From Mucilaginibacter sp. (lineage in GTDB: Bacteria; Bacteroidota; Bacteroidia; Sphingobacteriales; Sphingobacteriaceae): a stretch of 6,009 nucleotides of DNA. Position numbers and translations under genes: made by a program. The stretch covers positions 1 through 6,009 of the forward strand of contig JAFAKI010000262.1 in assembly GCA_019235595.1 (NCBI GenBank), in the 5' to 3' direction. The notes beneath the pieces were generated by a model that worked only from the letters and a program-made list of their open reading frames with translations, did no database searches and was not told the DNA's origin. Shown here piece by piece: positions 1 through 5,180 of the stretch (its first letter is position 1; each line of letters opens with the position of its first letter).

Positions 1-126
1 CTTCAGTATAAAACACTCATCGCCATTATCGCTGATCAAAAATTCATGCAATTTATCAAACAGTTCCAACTGCTGAGCAGTAGGTTCATGCGGGAAGGCT
101 TTTTTGATCTGATCTGTTGAAGACAC
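1..126 (-). CDS. N-terminal fragment of a probable RecD-like/UvrD-type ATP-dependent helicase (runs off the left edge)
   Basis: Reading the minus strand from a GTG at 126-124 gives 42 uninterrupted codons to the window edge, beginning MSSTDQIKKAFPHEPTAQQ and ending in ECFILK. The opening pattern (F/P-H-E-P-T-x-x-Q, then an amphipathic helix, then a beta strand F-I-L-K) is how Bacteroidota RecD-like/UvrD-family helicases begin, just before the Walker A segment GYAGTGKT. That ATP-binding loop would fall immediately outside this window, so the key motif is not seen. The frame is open upstream to a TAA near position 143; a TTG six bases upstream of the GTG is an alternative start. No clear Shine-Dalgarno is visible, which is normal in this phylum. 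It is divergent from the DUF3822 gene. The helicase call rests on family recall and is an inference; the coding call is firmer because of codon quality and residue pattern. Confidence 0.62.
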   Translation of the reverse strand, partial: MSSTDQIKKAFPHEPTAQQLELFDKLHEFLISDNGDECFILK

Positions 127-163
127 GAACAAAAATGCTGATAAGTATCTTAATTAAGTAATC

Positions 164-172
164 CAAAAAATA
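164..172 (-). promoter_or_regulatory. Possible -7 box of the leftward helicase gene
   Basis: On the minus strand this reads TATTTTTTG, the Bacteroidota -7 consensus TAnnTTTG with one extra base in the spacer. It lies about 38 bases upstream of the GTG start at 126, almost back-to-back with the rightward -7 box at 174-181. The match is imperfect in an A/T run, so this is tentative. Confidence 0.25.
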
Positions 173-173
173 T

Positions 174-181
174 TACTTTTG
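174..181 (+). promoter_or_regulatory. -7 promoter box for the DUF3822-rsmD operon
   Basis: TACTTTTG is an exact match to the Bacteroidota primary sigma factor -7 consensus TAnnTTTG. It sits 46 bases upstream of the TTG start at 228, implying a leader of roughly 40 nt. No good TTTG is seen at the -33 position. A 10-bp perfect palindrome, CTTAATTAAG (149-158), lies just upstream; it may be chance in AT-rich DNA. Confidence 0.5.
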
Positions 182-227
182 CGATAGCTGCTTGATAACC
201 GCAACTATCTAACACAATCGTATTAAC

Positions 228-1007
228 TTGAACACAAATCAACACGCCGGCTATACTTTATTGATCAGGATCGGCTTAAATTCGTTTTCATATGCTGTTG
301 CGGGCCAGGGCAGGATGCTCGTCCTGAAAGAAAACCTTGATCTTGCAGAACTTAGTCAGCCATCAGAGAGCAATCAAATGTTGTCTGCCGAGTATGTTCA
401 GCATATTATTGGCATTCCTTATACTGGTTTTACCCTTGTCCCGGCAAGTTTGTTTAGTCCCGATAAGGTGGCCGATTTTGCGCGGTTCCTGGATGTAAAA
501 CGGAACGAGAAAGTATTCTCCCAGCAATTGGATAGCGACAACCATGTAATCTTTAAAGCGAATACCACATTGGTGGATGTGATTGCTGAAAAATTCGGGA
601 TTAATAGCATTGTATTTGCCCCAAAAGGCTGGATAAAACTTACGGCAGCGAATAGCCCCGTGGATAATCATATCTATCTGAATGTGGAAGGCGAGAAAGC
701 CGAATTCCTGAACTTTAAGGAGGGCAAGCTACGTTTTTATAACAGCTTTGAGTTTATGGTACCGGACGAGCTGGCCTATTTTGCCACACTTATTGCAAAC
801 GAACTGCAATTACAACCCGGTGATGTCACCCTTGTTTTGAGCGGAAACATTACCCCGGAAGACGAGAACGGCGCCCGCCTGGATCGCTTCTTTGGCAAAT
901 TGACACTAAATAGCCTTAGCTCACTTGCGTTGCCTGAGCAAACTGCCTTGCACGAAATATTAACGCTCACCGCTTTATCGCTATGCGGATCATCGGAGGC
1001 AATTTAA
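228..1007 (+). CDS. DUF3822 family protein
   Basis: A 259-residue protein of unknown biochemical function, assigned to DUF3822, a family largely confined to Bacteroidota and typically found next to rsmD, as here. Visible features are an N-terminal strand TLLIRIGLNSFSYAV (about 10-24), a central helical part (80-125), and a second strand pair with a helix (IYLNVEGEKAEFLNF, 149-163, then DELAYFATLIANEL, 180-193) followed by the strand DVTLVLSGN (199-207). This two-lobed beta-beta-alpha order resembles actin-like (ASKHA/PilM) folds, but no nucleotide-binding signature is visible, so that is inference only. No signal peptide or membrane segment is seen; it is probably cytoplasmic. The start is TTG at 228: the frame is closed by TAA at 210-212 and the first ATG (residue 30) would remove the conserved N-terminal strand. 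Its 3' end overlaps rsmD by 25 bp, indicating co-transcription. Confidence 0.85.
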   Translation: MNTNQHAGYTLLIRIGLNSFSYAVAGQGRMLVLKENLDLAELSQPSESNQMLSAEYVQHIIGIPYTGFTLVPASLFSPDKVADFARFLDVKRNEKVFSQQLDSDNHVIFKANTTLVDVIAEKFGINSIVFAPKGWIKLTAANSPVDNHIYLNVEGEKAEFLNFKEGKLRFYNSFEFMVPDELAYFATLIANELQLQPGDVTLVLSGNITPEDENGARLDRFFGKLTLNSLSSLALPEQTALHEILTLTALSLCGSSEAI

Positions 1008-1522
1008 GGGGACTCAGGCTTAATCCGCCTAAAAATTTGCCCGTTCGCCCGACTACCGACCTGGCGAAGGAGGCGCTGTTTAACATCCTGCAAAACCAAA
1101 TCGAATTTGAAAATATTAAAGTGCTCGACCTTTTTGCCGGAACCGGGAATATTTCATTTGAATTTGCCTCAAGGGAGGCAGCACACGTCATTTCGGTCGA
1201 TCGCAGTATACATTGCGTCAATTATATTAAAGATACGGCACGTCAGCATCGTTTGGAGCAGATAAAAACTTATAAAGCGGATGTTTTCAAATATCTTGAA
1301 CTGGAAACGGAGCAATACGATCTCATCTTTGCCGACCCACCGTATGATCTGAACCGCATTCCGGAGATTGCGAAAATTGTTTTTGATAAGAATCTACTGC
1401 TGCCCAGTGGGTTATTGATCATCGAGCACCAATCACTTCAAAATTTGAGCAATCACCCGGCTTTTGTGGAACAACGGAAGTATGGACATTCGTCGTTCTC
1501 GTTTTTTAAGAACACGGAATAA
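983..1522 (+). CDS. rsmD: 16S rRNA (guanine(966)-N(2))-methyltransferase RsmD
   Basis: RsmD transfers a methyl group from S-adenosylmethionine to the exocyclic N2 of G966 (E. coli numbering) of 16S rRNA during 30S assembly in the cytoplasm. The 179-residue length is normal. Diagnostic segments are the N-terminal MRIIGGNLRGLRL (1-13) and RPTTD (22-26) involved in RNA recognition, the SAM-binding motif I VLDLFAGTGN (47-56), the acidic residue after motif II (VDRS, 72-75), the catalytic N2-methyltransferase motif DPPY (118-121), the EH pair (148-149) and the C-terminal YGHSSFSFF (167-175). All key residues are present. The ATG at 983 lies inside the end of the DUF3822 gene, giving a 25-bp overlap in another frame, so translation is probably coupled. 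No separate promoter is seen. The gene ends just ahead of a hairpin element that could stop transcription. Confidence 0.97.
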   Translation: MRIIGGNLRGLRLNPPKNLPVRPTTDLAKEALFNILQNQIEFENIKVLDLFAGTGNISFEFASREAAHVISVDRSIHCVNYIKDTARQHRLEQIKTYKADVFKYLELETEQYDLIFADPPYDLNRIPEIAKIVFDKNLLLPSGLLIIEHQSLQNLSNHPAFVEQRKYGHSSFSFFKNTE

Positions 1523-1530
1523 AATTAAAA

Positions 1531-1658
1531 ATGTCATGCTGAATTTATTTCAGCACCCCATCATAAAGGTATGCGATAGAAAAGTCTGCTACAGGCAAAT
1601 CGCAGACCAAGCAGGCGTGAATGTCCTGTGGGTTGCCGAAATAAATTCGGCATGACAT
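1531..1658. repeat. 128-bp REP/MITE-like inverted-repeat element between convergent genes
   Basis: The outer 30 bases (1531-1560) and the reverse complement of 1629-1658 match at 27 of 30 positions. Each arm is itself a small hairpin: TGCTGAA-TTTAT-TTCAGCA at 1537-1555 and TGCCGAA-ATAAA-TTCGGCA at 1634-1652. Two of the three arm differences fall at paired stem positions and keep both stems fully paired. Inside lies a further 6-bp hairpin, GTCTGC (1584-1589) with GCAGAC (1602-1607). No transposase gene is present and no clear target-site duplication was found. Similar TGTCATGCTGAA-type hairpins are, from memory, dispersed in Bacteroidota intergenic regions. Its place between the 3' ends of rsmD and the DeoR-family gene suits a bidirectional terminator. 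Confidence 0.75.
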
Positions 1659-1669
1659 GGTAGTCGATA

Positions 1670-2416
1670 TTAAACATCGATAACCTCAACCCCCTTCTTC
1701 CTAAAAAAAGCCAGCTCGTCAGACTTTGAATTGGTGATAATGGAATTGATCAAGTTTAACTCCCCAAACCGCAAATAACTCTCCTTCCCTATTTTACTGT
1801 CATCACATAATAAATAAGTTTTTGCGCTATGCGATGCAAAAGCCTGTGTAATTTCGGCTTCCAATTCACTATTGGCGAATAATCCGTTGCGCGATATGCC
1901 ATCAACACCCAAAAATGCTTTATTGGCTTTGTACCTGGCAATATGCTCATTCGCGATCGAGCCATGCACCGCCTGTCGCTCGGCATTAAACTCTCCGCCG
2001 ATAATATTTAATGATACCAAACTGTTCTGCAACTCATAAACAACCGGGATAGAATTGGTGATCACCTTGATCTTTTTCCCTTTAATAAACTGGCATAGCC
2101 TGAACACCGTGCTACCGCAATCCATAAAAATAATATCCCCGTGATTGATCTGTTCGGCAGCGGCGCGGCATATTTTGTCCTTCGCTTCTACATTTTTCGC
2201 GGCCTTATTTACAAACTCGTGGGGGACTTCAAACGGGTTCACTTTCATCGCCCCGCCGTGTGTACGGTAGAGCAAACCATCACCCGCCATCTGGTTTAGG
2301 TCGCGGCGAATGGTGATTTCGGAAATATCAAGTTCGGCTGCTATCAGCTTCACATCCACCTCACCCACGGTATTCAGCTTATCCAGAATTATTTGCTTTC
2401 TTTTTTGAAAGTTCAT
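1670..2416 (-). CDS. DeoR-family transcriptional regulator
   Basis: A 248-residue DNA-binding regulator with the two domains of the DeoR/GlpR family. Residues 1-56 form the winged helix-turn-helix: RKQIILDKLNTVGEVDVKLI, then the recognition segment ISEITIRRDLNQM (31-43) and the family signature GDGLLYRTHGG (45-55). Residues about 75-232 form the DeoRC effector domain, related to ribose-5-phosphate isomerase-like folds that bind phosphorylated sugars: FMDCGSTV (97-104), TNS (120-122), GGE (140-142), FLGVDGI (168-174), and CDDSKIG (204-210). Such proteins are usually repressors released by a sugar phosphate; the ligand here cannot be read from sequence. The full family length is present. The ATG at 2416 is favoured because the wing and helix positions fit from there. 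It is divergent from nudK, with phased repeats in the 58-bp spacer that overlap its own promoter, suggesting autoregulation plus control of nudK. Confidence 0.93.
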   Translation of the reverse strand: MNFQKRKQIILDKLNTVGEVDVKLIAAELDISEITIRRDLNQMAGDGLLYRTHGGAMKVNPFEVPHEFVNKAAKNVEAKDKICRAAAEQINHGDIIFMDCGSTVFRLCQFIKGKKIKVITNSIPVVYELQNSLVSLNIIGGEFNAERQAVHGSIANEHIARYKANKAFLGVDGISRNGLFANSELEAEITQAFASHSAKTYLLCDDSKIGKESYLRFGELNLINSIITNSKSDELAFFRKKGVEVIDV

Positions 2417-2434
2417 TTATTATATTTTAATTTG
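2404..2434 (+). promoter_or_regulatory. Promoter of the nudK-DUF4406 operon
   Basis: TTTG at 2404-2407 and TTAATTTG at 2427-2434 are separated by 19 bases, the usual -33/-7 spacing in Bacteroidota. The -7 box has one mismatch to TAnnTTTG. Its -33 box lies inside the first codons of the divergent regulator gene, and the putative start site (about 2440) falls inside the phased repeats, so a protein bound there would block transcription. Confidence 0.45.
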
Positions 2435-2474
2435 TTCAAAAATAATCAAAATAAATCAAAAACAATCAATTCAT
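2435..2474. promoter_or_regulatory. Candidate DeoR-type operator: four repeats on a 10-bp period
   Basis: Four consecutive 10-mers begin at 2435, 2445, 2455 and 2465: TTCAAAAATA, ATCAAAATAA, ATCAAAAACA, ATCAATTCAT. All share [A/T]TCAA at the same phase, so each box faces the same side of the helix. On the other strand the boxes read TTTTGATT, the kind of tandem element reported for several DeoR-family repressors. The array fills the space between the nudK -7 box and its TTG start, and overlaps the regulator's own promoter. Binding has not been shown; this is inferred from spacing and position. Confidence 0.5.
2437..2444 (-). promoter_or_regulatory. -7 box of the DeoR-family regulator gene
   Basis: The minus strand reads TATTTTTG, an exact TAnnTTTG match, 20 bases upstream of the regulator ATG, implying a very short leader. 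An ATTG lies 18 bases further upstream as a weak -33. The box is embedded in the phased repeats, so operator occupancy would shut off this promoter too. Confidence 0.45.
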
Positions 2475-3050
2475 TTGAAAACTTATAAGATCATCAAAAA
2501 CGAATTGTTATCTGACAATTGGTATAGGCTGAACAAGATCACCTATGAAACCCATTATGCCGATGGTTCGGTAACGGTACAAAGCCGCGAATCATATGAC
2601 CGCGGGAATGGGGCCACGATACTGCTGTATAATAAAGCGCAAAAAACAGTAATACTGACACGACAGTTCCGCATCCCAACTTATGTAAACGGAAACGAGA
2701 CCGGCTACCTAATAGAAAGCTGCGGCGGACTGTTAGATAAAGACAATCCCGAAGAATGCATCAGACGGGAAACTGAGGAAGAAACGGGTTACCAAATATC
2801 CGATCTAAAGAAAATATTCGAGGTATACATGTCGCCGGGATCTGTAACGGAGCTGATCTACTTTTTTGTAGCCGAATATTCCAACGAAATGAAAGTGAGC
2901 GATGGTGGTGGTGTTGAAGAAGAAAGTGAAGACATTGAGGTACTCGAAATTTCCTTTCAACGAGCTTTGGATATGATAAAAACCGGGGAAATAAAAGATG
3001 GCAAAACCATCATGCTTTTACAATATGCACAAATAAATCAACTACTATGA
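2475..3050 (+). CDS. nudK: GDP-mannose pyrophosphatase NudK (Nudix hydrolase)
   Basis: The 191-residue protein matches remembered E. coli NudK (also 191 residues) nearly end to end, including YDRGNGATILLYN (41-53), RQFR (63-66), VNGNETG (71-77), LIESC (79-83), YMSPGSVTELI (118-128) and the C-terminal MIKTGEI-DGKT stretch (167-178). NudK hydrolyses GDP-mannose to GMP and mannose 1-phosphate, and also other nucleotide sugars, in the cytoplasm. The Nudix box spans 84-106 (G84, R98, E99, E102, E103, G105); D90 replaces the usual glutamate at box position 7, as in E. coli NudK, so this is not a defect. The start is TTG at 2475, since no ATG exists between it and the regulator gene and the family N-terminus fits exactly. 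It is the first gene of a probable operon with the DUF4406 gene, controlled by the phased repeats just upstream. Confidence 0.92.
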   Translation: MKTYKIIKNELLSDNWYRLNKITYETHYADGSVTVQSRESYDRGNGATILLYNKAQKTVILTRQFRIPTYVNGNETGYLIESCGGLLDKDNPEECIRRETEEETGYQISDLKKIFEVYMSPGSVTELIYFFVAEYSNEMKVSDGGGVEEESEDIEVLEISFQRALDMIKTGEIKDGKTIMLLQYAQINQLL

Positions 3051-3415
3051 GCACTAAACCGTTAACCATTCTGATTGCCGGCCCATACCGCTCTGGCACC
3101 AACGATGACCCTACCCTAATGCAGCAAAATTTAGAACGACTGGAATCCGCCGCGCTAAAGCTGTTCCGCGCCGGGCATATACCGCTTATTGGCGAGTGGC
3201 TGGCTTTACCATTATTGAAAATGGCTGGTTCAAAAAAACCGGGAGATGAAATTTACCAGGAGATATCCTACCCGGTAGCTCATCGCCTTATAACCAAATG
3301 CGATGCCATATTACGGATGGAAGGGCAATCAACCGGGGCCGATAACGATGTAAAAGTTGCCCGCGAGCTTGGGCTGCCTGTTTATTATCATATCGACGAC
3401 ATCATAGGCAATTAA
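3047..3415 (+). CDS. DUF4406 family protein, nucleoside 2-deoxyribosyltransferase-like
   Basis: A 122-residue soluble protein of the DUF4406 type, distantly related to nucleoside 2-deoxyribosyltransferases, which exchange or hydrolyse the base of deoxynucleosides and deoxynucleotides. Visible landmarks are the first strand and loop ILIAGPYRSG (8-17), a helix with NLERLESAALKLFRAGH (28-44), GEWLALPL (49-56), CDAILRMEG (85-93), and the end motif STGADNDVKVARELGLPVYY (95-114). In true deoxyribosyltransferases the last motif carries a catalytic glutamate; here aspartate 101 appears to occupy that place, so enzymatic activity is uncertain. The ATG overlaps the nudK stop in an ATGA junction (3047-3050), which implies co-transcription and translational coupling. 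It may work with NudK on nucleotide or nucleotide-sugar turnover, but that is only context. The exact substrate is unknown. Confidence 0.8.
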   Translation: MSTKPLTILIAGPYRSGTNDDPTLMQQNLERLESAALKLFRAGHIPLIGEWLALPLLKMAGSKKPGDEIYQEISYPVAHRLITKCDAILRMEGQSTGADNDVKVARELGLPVYYHIDDIIGN

Positions 3416-3452
3416 TGTGCTAAAGATTATTATTTTTGGTGAGCTAAGCACA
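3416..3452. repeat. Short inverted repeat flanking the coaD promoter
   Basis: TGTGCT (3416-3421), directly after the DUF4406 stop codon, is complementary to AGCACA (3447-3452) with 25 bases between. The pair brackets the coaD -7 box and could be a regulator site or a weak stem. Six base pairs with a long loop may be chance. Confidence 0.2.
3431..3438 (+). promoter_or_regulatory. -7 promoter box of coaD
   Basis: TATTTTTG is an exact TAnnTTTG match, 24 bases upstream of the coaD ATG, giving a predicted leader of about 15-20 nt. No convincing TTTG is seen at -33. It gives coaD its own promoter, separate from the nudK operon upstream. Confidence 0.5.
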
Positions 3453-3462
3453 ACAATAAATT

Positions 3463-3924
3463 ATGAAGACCGCTCTCTTCCCCGGCTCGTTCGACCCGGT
3501 TACCAAGGCCCACGTGGATATTATTAAACGATCCATGGGACTATTTGACAAGATTTATATTGGGATAGGTGATAACAGCTCAAAAAAAGGCTTGCTGAGT
3601 GTTGCACAGCGCGAACAAATGCTGAGGGCGGTATTTGAAAATGAGCCCAAAATACACGTGGTGGCCTATGATGGATTGACAGTTGAGTTCTGTAAAAGCA
3701 TTGGGGCATCCTATATGATCCGGGGCATACGTACGGTGTCTGATTTTGAATATGAGAAGGCCATTGCGCAAATGAACCATTCCCTTGCCTCTGATATTGA
3801 GAGCATATTTATCGTGAGCAAACCGGGCTATTCGTCAATCAGCTCCACCATCGTGCGCGAAATATTGCGTTATCATGGCGACGTAAGCCAGTTTATTCCG
3901 AAAGAGGCACTGGCTTATCTGTAA
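3463..3924 (+). CDS. coaD: Pantetheine-phosphate adenylyltransferase CoaD
   Basis: CoaD (PPAT) transfers AMP from ATP to 4'-phosphopantetheine, giving dephospho-CoA, the penultimate step of coenzyme A synthesis in the cytoplasm. At 153 residues it has the usual bacterial length. The nucleotidyltransferase signature is at the N-terminus: PGSFDPVTKAH (7-17), with H17 the catalytic histidine of the (H/T)xGH motif; A16 replaces the common glycine. Further family segments are RGIRTVSDFEYE (87-98), which contacts ATP and pantetheine, and ISSTIVRE (126-133). The ATG at 3463 fits the family start (MKTALFPGSFDP) and has its own upstream -7 box. The last 32 bp overlap, tail-to-tail, the end of the minus-strand Nudix gene, so there is no intergenic terminator between them. 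Confidence 0.97.
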   Translation: MKTALFPGSFDPVTKAHVDIIKRSMGLFDKIYIGIGDNSSKKGLLSVAQREQMLRAVFENEPKIHVVAYDGLTVEFCKSIGASYMIRGIRTVSDFEYEKAIAQMNHSLASDIESIFIVSKPGYSSISSTIVREILRYHGDVSQFIPKEALAYL

Positions 3925-4534
3925 ACAGGTCCATTTTTGCTAGTACATCCATTATGGATGGGAACGTATTTTTTATAATCGCTTCGATGTGCCCTTTCCG
4001 GAACCAGCGCACTGATGTTATGCCTTCTTCTTTTTGCGGCTTAAGTTTGCCGCTGCCTTTGTAATCCATCTCGTACCAATAAGTTCTTTTCAGCACCACT
4101 TCGCCCCTGTTGTTATAGGTATGATAGGTTTTACATATACGCGGACCAATGTTGTTTACCGAGATGCCGCACTCCTCTTCCACTTCGCGTACCGCACCAA
4201 CTCTTTTACCCTCGCCTTTCTCCAGCTTTCCTTTTGGTAAATCCCATTTCTTATTGCGGTAAATAAACAGGTATTCGCCTTTCGGGTTGATCACTACTCC
4301 CCCTGCGGCTTCAATCACTGTGATGCTTCTCATCACCTTTTTCAGGTACTCCTTGGCATCGCTGCAGTGTATAAAATAGAATTTATTCCCCGGTTTTCCA
4401 TTGTACCTATTGTAAAAAGCTTTCAGGTCAAAAGTCTGTGCGTCAATTTTTTGGTACCTTTCCACCTTTTTTGGCACCGACTGGGTAATCAATATAACTT
4501 TTTCGTTGATATAAATTCTGTACTTTTGAGCCAT
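3893..4534 (-). CDS. Nudix hydrolase with N-terminal extension
   Basis: A 213-residue cytoplasmic protein with a canonical Nudix box at 102-124, GKLEKGEGKRVGAVREVEEE then CGI, carrying G102, E108, R116, E117, E120, E121 and G123. The preceding WDLPKGK (97-103) resembles MutT/diphosphoinositol-phosphatase-like members that act on diadenosine polyphosphates or similar substrates, but the substrate cannot be assigned. The Nudix fold starts near AAGGVVINPKGEYLFIYR (76-93); the first 70 residues (MAQKYRIYINEKVILI...) form a separate small domain that I do not recognise beyond its occurrence in Bacteroidota homologues. The ATG at 4534 gives the expected N-terminus and is overlapped by the pyrE ATG at 4533 on the other strand. 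The 3' end overlaps coaD by 32 bp. Possible promoter sequence must therefore lie inside pyrE; TTAATTTG (minus, 4588-4581) is a weak candidate. Confidence 0.9.
   Translation of the reverse strand: MAQKYRIYINEKVILITQSVPKKVERYQKIDAQTFDLKAFYNRYNGKPGNKFYFIHCSDAKEYLKKVMRSITVIEAAGGVVINPKGEYLFIYRNKKWDLPKGKLEKGEGKRVGAVREVEEECGISVNNIGPRICKTYHTYNNRGEVVLKRTYWYEMDYKGSGKLKPQKEEGITSVRWFRKGHIEAIIKNTFPSIMDVLAKMDLFTDKPVPLSE
4521..4528 (+). promoter_or_regulatory. -7 promoter box of pyrE, predicting a leaderless transcript
   Basis: TACTTTTG is an exact TAnnTTTG match ending only four bases before the pyrE ATG at 4533. Start sites in Bacteroidota usually fall several bases after this box, so transcription should begin at or very near the A of the ATG. 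The box also encodes residues 3-5 (Q-K-Y) of the Nudix protein on the other strand. No good -33 TTTG is seen. Confidence 0.5.
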
Positions 4535-5174
4535 GTTTAATAAAACTGAGATAGAACAACAAGTAGCGGAGTTCCTGCTACAAATTAAAGCAATTAAATT
4601 ACAACCTGATAATCCATTTACCTGGGCCTCCGGCTGGAAATCACCAATTTATTGCGACAATCGTATCACCTTATCCCACCCTACTATACGTACCTATATC
4701 CGTCAAAAATTATCACAGATCATCCAGGAAGAATTTGGCGCTGTAGATTGCATTGCCGGTGTAGCTACCGCTGGTATTCCCCAGGGTGCGCTGGTAGCCC
4801 AGGAATTGGGACTACCTTTCATCTACGTACGTTCTAAACCAAAAGATCACGGCACCGGAAGCATGATCGAAGGTGAATTAATCCCGGGCCAAAGAGTGGT
4901 TGTTATTGAGGATCTTATCTCAACCGGAAAAAGCAGTTTGCAGGCAGTTGAAGCATTAAGAAATGCTGGTTGCACTGTTGCCGGTCTGGCTGCAATTTTC
5001 AGCTATGGCTTTGATCAGGCCACAGAAAACTTTGACGAAGCCAAATGCAAATTCTTTACGCTATCTAACTATAGCGCATTATTGAAATACGCCGAGAAAA
5101 ACAATTATATCTCTGCCGATGATTCTGAAATATTAAGAAAATGGCGTACATCTCCTGCTACGTGGGGGCAATAA
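4533..5174 (+). CDS. pyrE: Orotate phosphoribosyltransferase PyrE
   Basis: PyrE joins orotate to 5-phosphoribosyl 1-diphosphate (PRPP), giving orotidine 5'-monophosphate, the fifth step of de novo pyrimidine synthesis. The 213-residue length is normal for the bacterial enzyme, which works as a cytoplasmic dimer. Landmarks are FTWASGWKSPIYCDNR (29-44) near the orotate pocket, GVATAGIPQGALVA (76-89), the flexible catalytic loop VRSKPKDHGTGS (99-110) with R100, K102, K104 and H106, and the PRPP-binding loop VVVIEDLISTGKSS (122-135) with the acidic pair E126-D127. All expected active-site residues are present. The ATG at 4533 gives the usual N-terminus (MFNKTEIEQQVAEFLLQIKA) and overlaps the ATG of the divergent Nudix gene by two bases. 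A -7 box immediately upstream suggests a leaderless mRNA. A repeat-rich spacer follows the stop codon. Confidence 0.97.
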   Translation: MFNKTEIEQQVAEFLLQIKAIKLQPDNPFTWASGWKSPIYCDNRITLSHPTIRTYIRQKLSQIIQEEFGAVDCIAGVATAGIPQGALVAQELGLPFIYVRSKPKDHGTGSMIEGELIPGQRVVVIEDLISTGKSSLQAVEALRNAGCTVAGLAAIFSYGFDQATENFDEAKCKFFTLSNYSALLKYAEKNNYISADDSEILRKWRTSPATWGQ

Positions 5175-5180
5175 TTGCGG

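Noticed and set aside
149..158. CTTAATTAAG perfect palindrome as an operator
   Set aside because: Ten bases of mostly A/T arise often by chance in this spacer; no second copy was seen upstream of another gene.
363..671. A 102-codon minus-strand frame inside the DUF3822 gene
   Set aside because: It is the antisense shadow of a well-supported gene, has no recognisable domain and no promoter.
1464..1655. A 63-codon plus-strand frame over the end of rsmD and the inverted-repeat element
   Set aside because: Half of it is an out-of-frame reading of rsmD and the rest is the palindromic repeat; no family resemblance.
1531..1658. Insertion sequence with a coding region
   Set aside because: Only 128 bp long with no transposase frame; at most a non-autonomous REP/MITE-like element.
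2724..2792. NudK Nudix box lacking the glutamate at position 7 as a sign of inactivation
   Set aside because: E. coli NudK, as I recall it, has an aspartate there as well, and the metal-binding REx2EE residues are present.
3469..3513. CoaD TKAH instead of TxGH as a damaged active site
   Set aside because: The catalytic histidine and the rest of the signature are intact, and alanine for glycine at this loop is a mild change, probably normal in this group.
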